Source: Xiphias gladius (taxonomy: Eukaryota > Chordata > Actinopteri > Istiophoriformes > Xiphiidae). Taken from it: 64,000 nucleotides of DNA. The stretch is taken from positions 23,527,517 to 23,591,516 of the forward strand of contig NC_053414.1 of NCBI RefSeq assembly GCF_016859285.1. The letters are read 5' to 3'. A program made the position numbers and the translations under genes. Under the pieces are notes generated by a model. It was not told where the DNA came from. It did not search any database and saw nothing but the letters and a program-made list of their open reading frames with translations. How positions within the stretch are numbered: the stretch's first letter is position 1; each line of letters starts with the position of its first letter. This document shows positions 60,595 to 64,000 of this stretch, in pieces.

Positions 60595-64000
<3,406 letters not shown>

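Overview
The window looks like nuclear DNA of a percomorph (perch-like) teleost. It has vertebrate genes with GT-AG introns, long CA/TG microsatellites, and several dispersed repeats that I recognise as common in perch-like fish (hAT-like CAGTGGTGG elements, a fold-back family with GCTAAGCTAAGCTAACC, a Tc1-like transposon). I see no bacterial, viral or CRISPR-type content.

Layout. 1-11,002: two CD300/CMRF35-like (pIgR-like) immunoglobulin receptor genes in tandem on the minus strand; the downstream one runs off the left edge, the other is complete and ends in an ITIM-like tail. 11,003-15,100: gene-poor DNA with repeats. 15,203-18,242 (-): dnajb1, an Hsp40 gene with a five-unit heat-shock element next to its TATA box. 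20,315-32,094 (+): tecr, the trans-2-enoyl-CoA reductase of very-long-chain fatty acid elongation, with two alternative first exons. 33,294-35,139 (-): ndufb7, a complex I subunit. 36,621-43,484 (-): an intact 18-exon VCP/p97-type AAA+ ATPase that differs from canonical VCP at several conserved sites. 47,143-56,517 (-): samd1, a CpG-binding winged-helix and SAM chromatin protein, with a Tc1 element nested in a hAT-like element in intron 3. 60,595-63,151 (-): the last five coding exons of prkaca, the PKA catalytic subunit; its 5' exons lie beyond the right edge.

The set dnajb1-tecr-ndufb7 plus samd1-prkaca matches the gene content of human 19p13.12 (from memory), so this is a conserved syntenic block. 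The VCP-like gene and the CD300-like genes are not part of that human block. The genes do not form one pathway. They are mostly housekeeping genes (protein folding, lipid elongation, respiration, protein extraction, chromatin, signalling) beside a fast-evolving immune receptor pair.

Most notable observations: (1) a tecr first exon whose coding sequence also contains the splice acceptor used by the other isoform; (2) a VCP paralog with Walker A GPAGTGKT in D1 and a C-terminus ending DLYQ; (3) a strand-consistent pattern in that gene of UG repeats before 3' splice sites and CA repeats after 5' splice sites; (4) a 1.5-kb inverted repeat with arms of about 450 bp in tecr intron 1; (5) a transposon end lying about 12 bp from a CD300-like splice acceptor. 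All exon joins were derived by hand from reading frame, phase and GT-AG sites; no alignment or database search was run.
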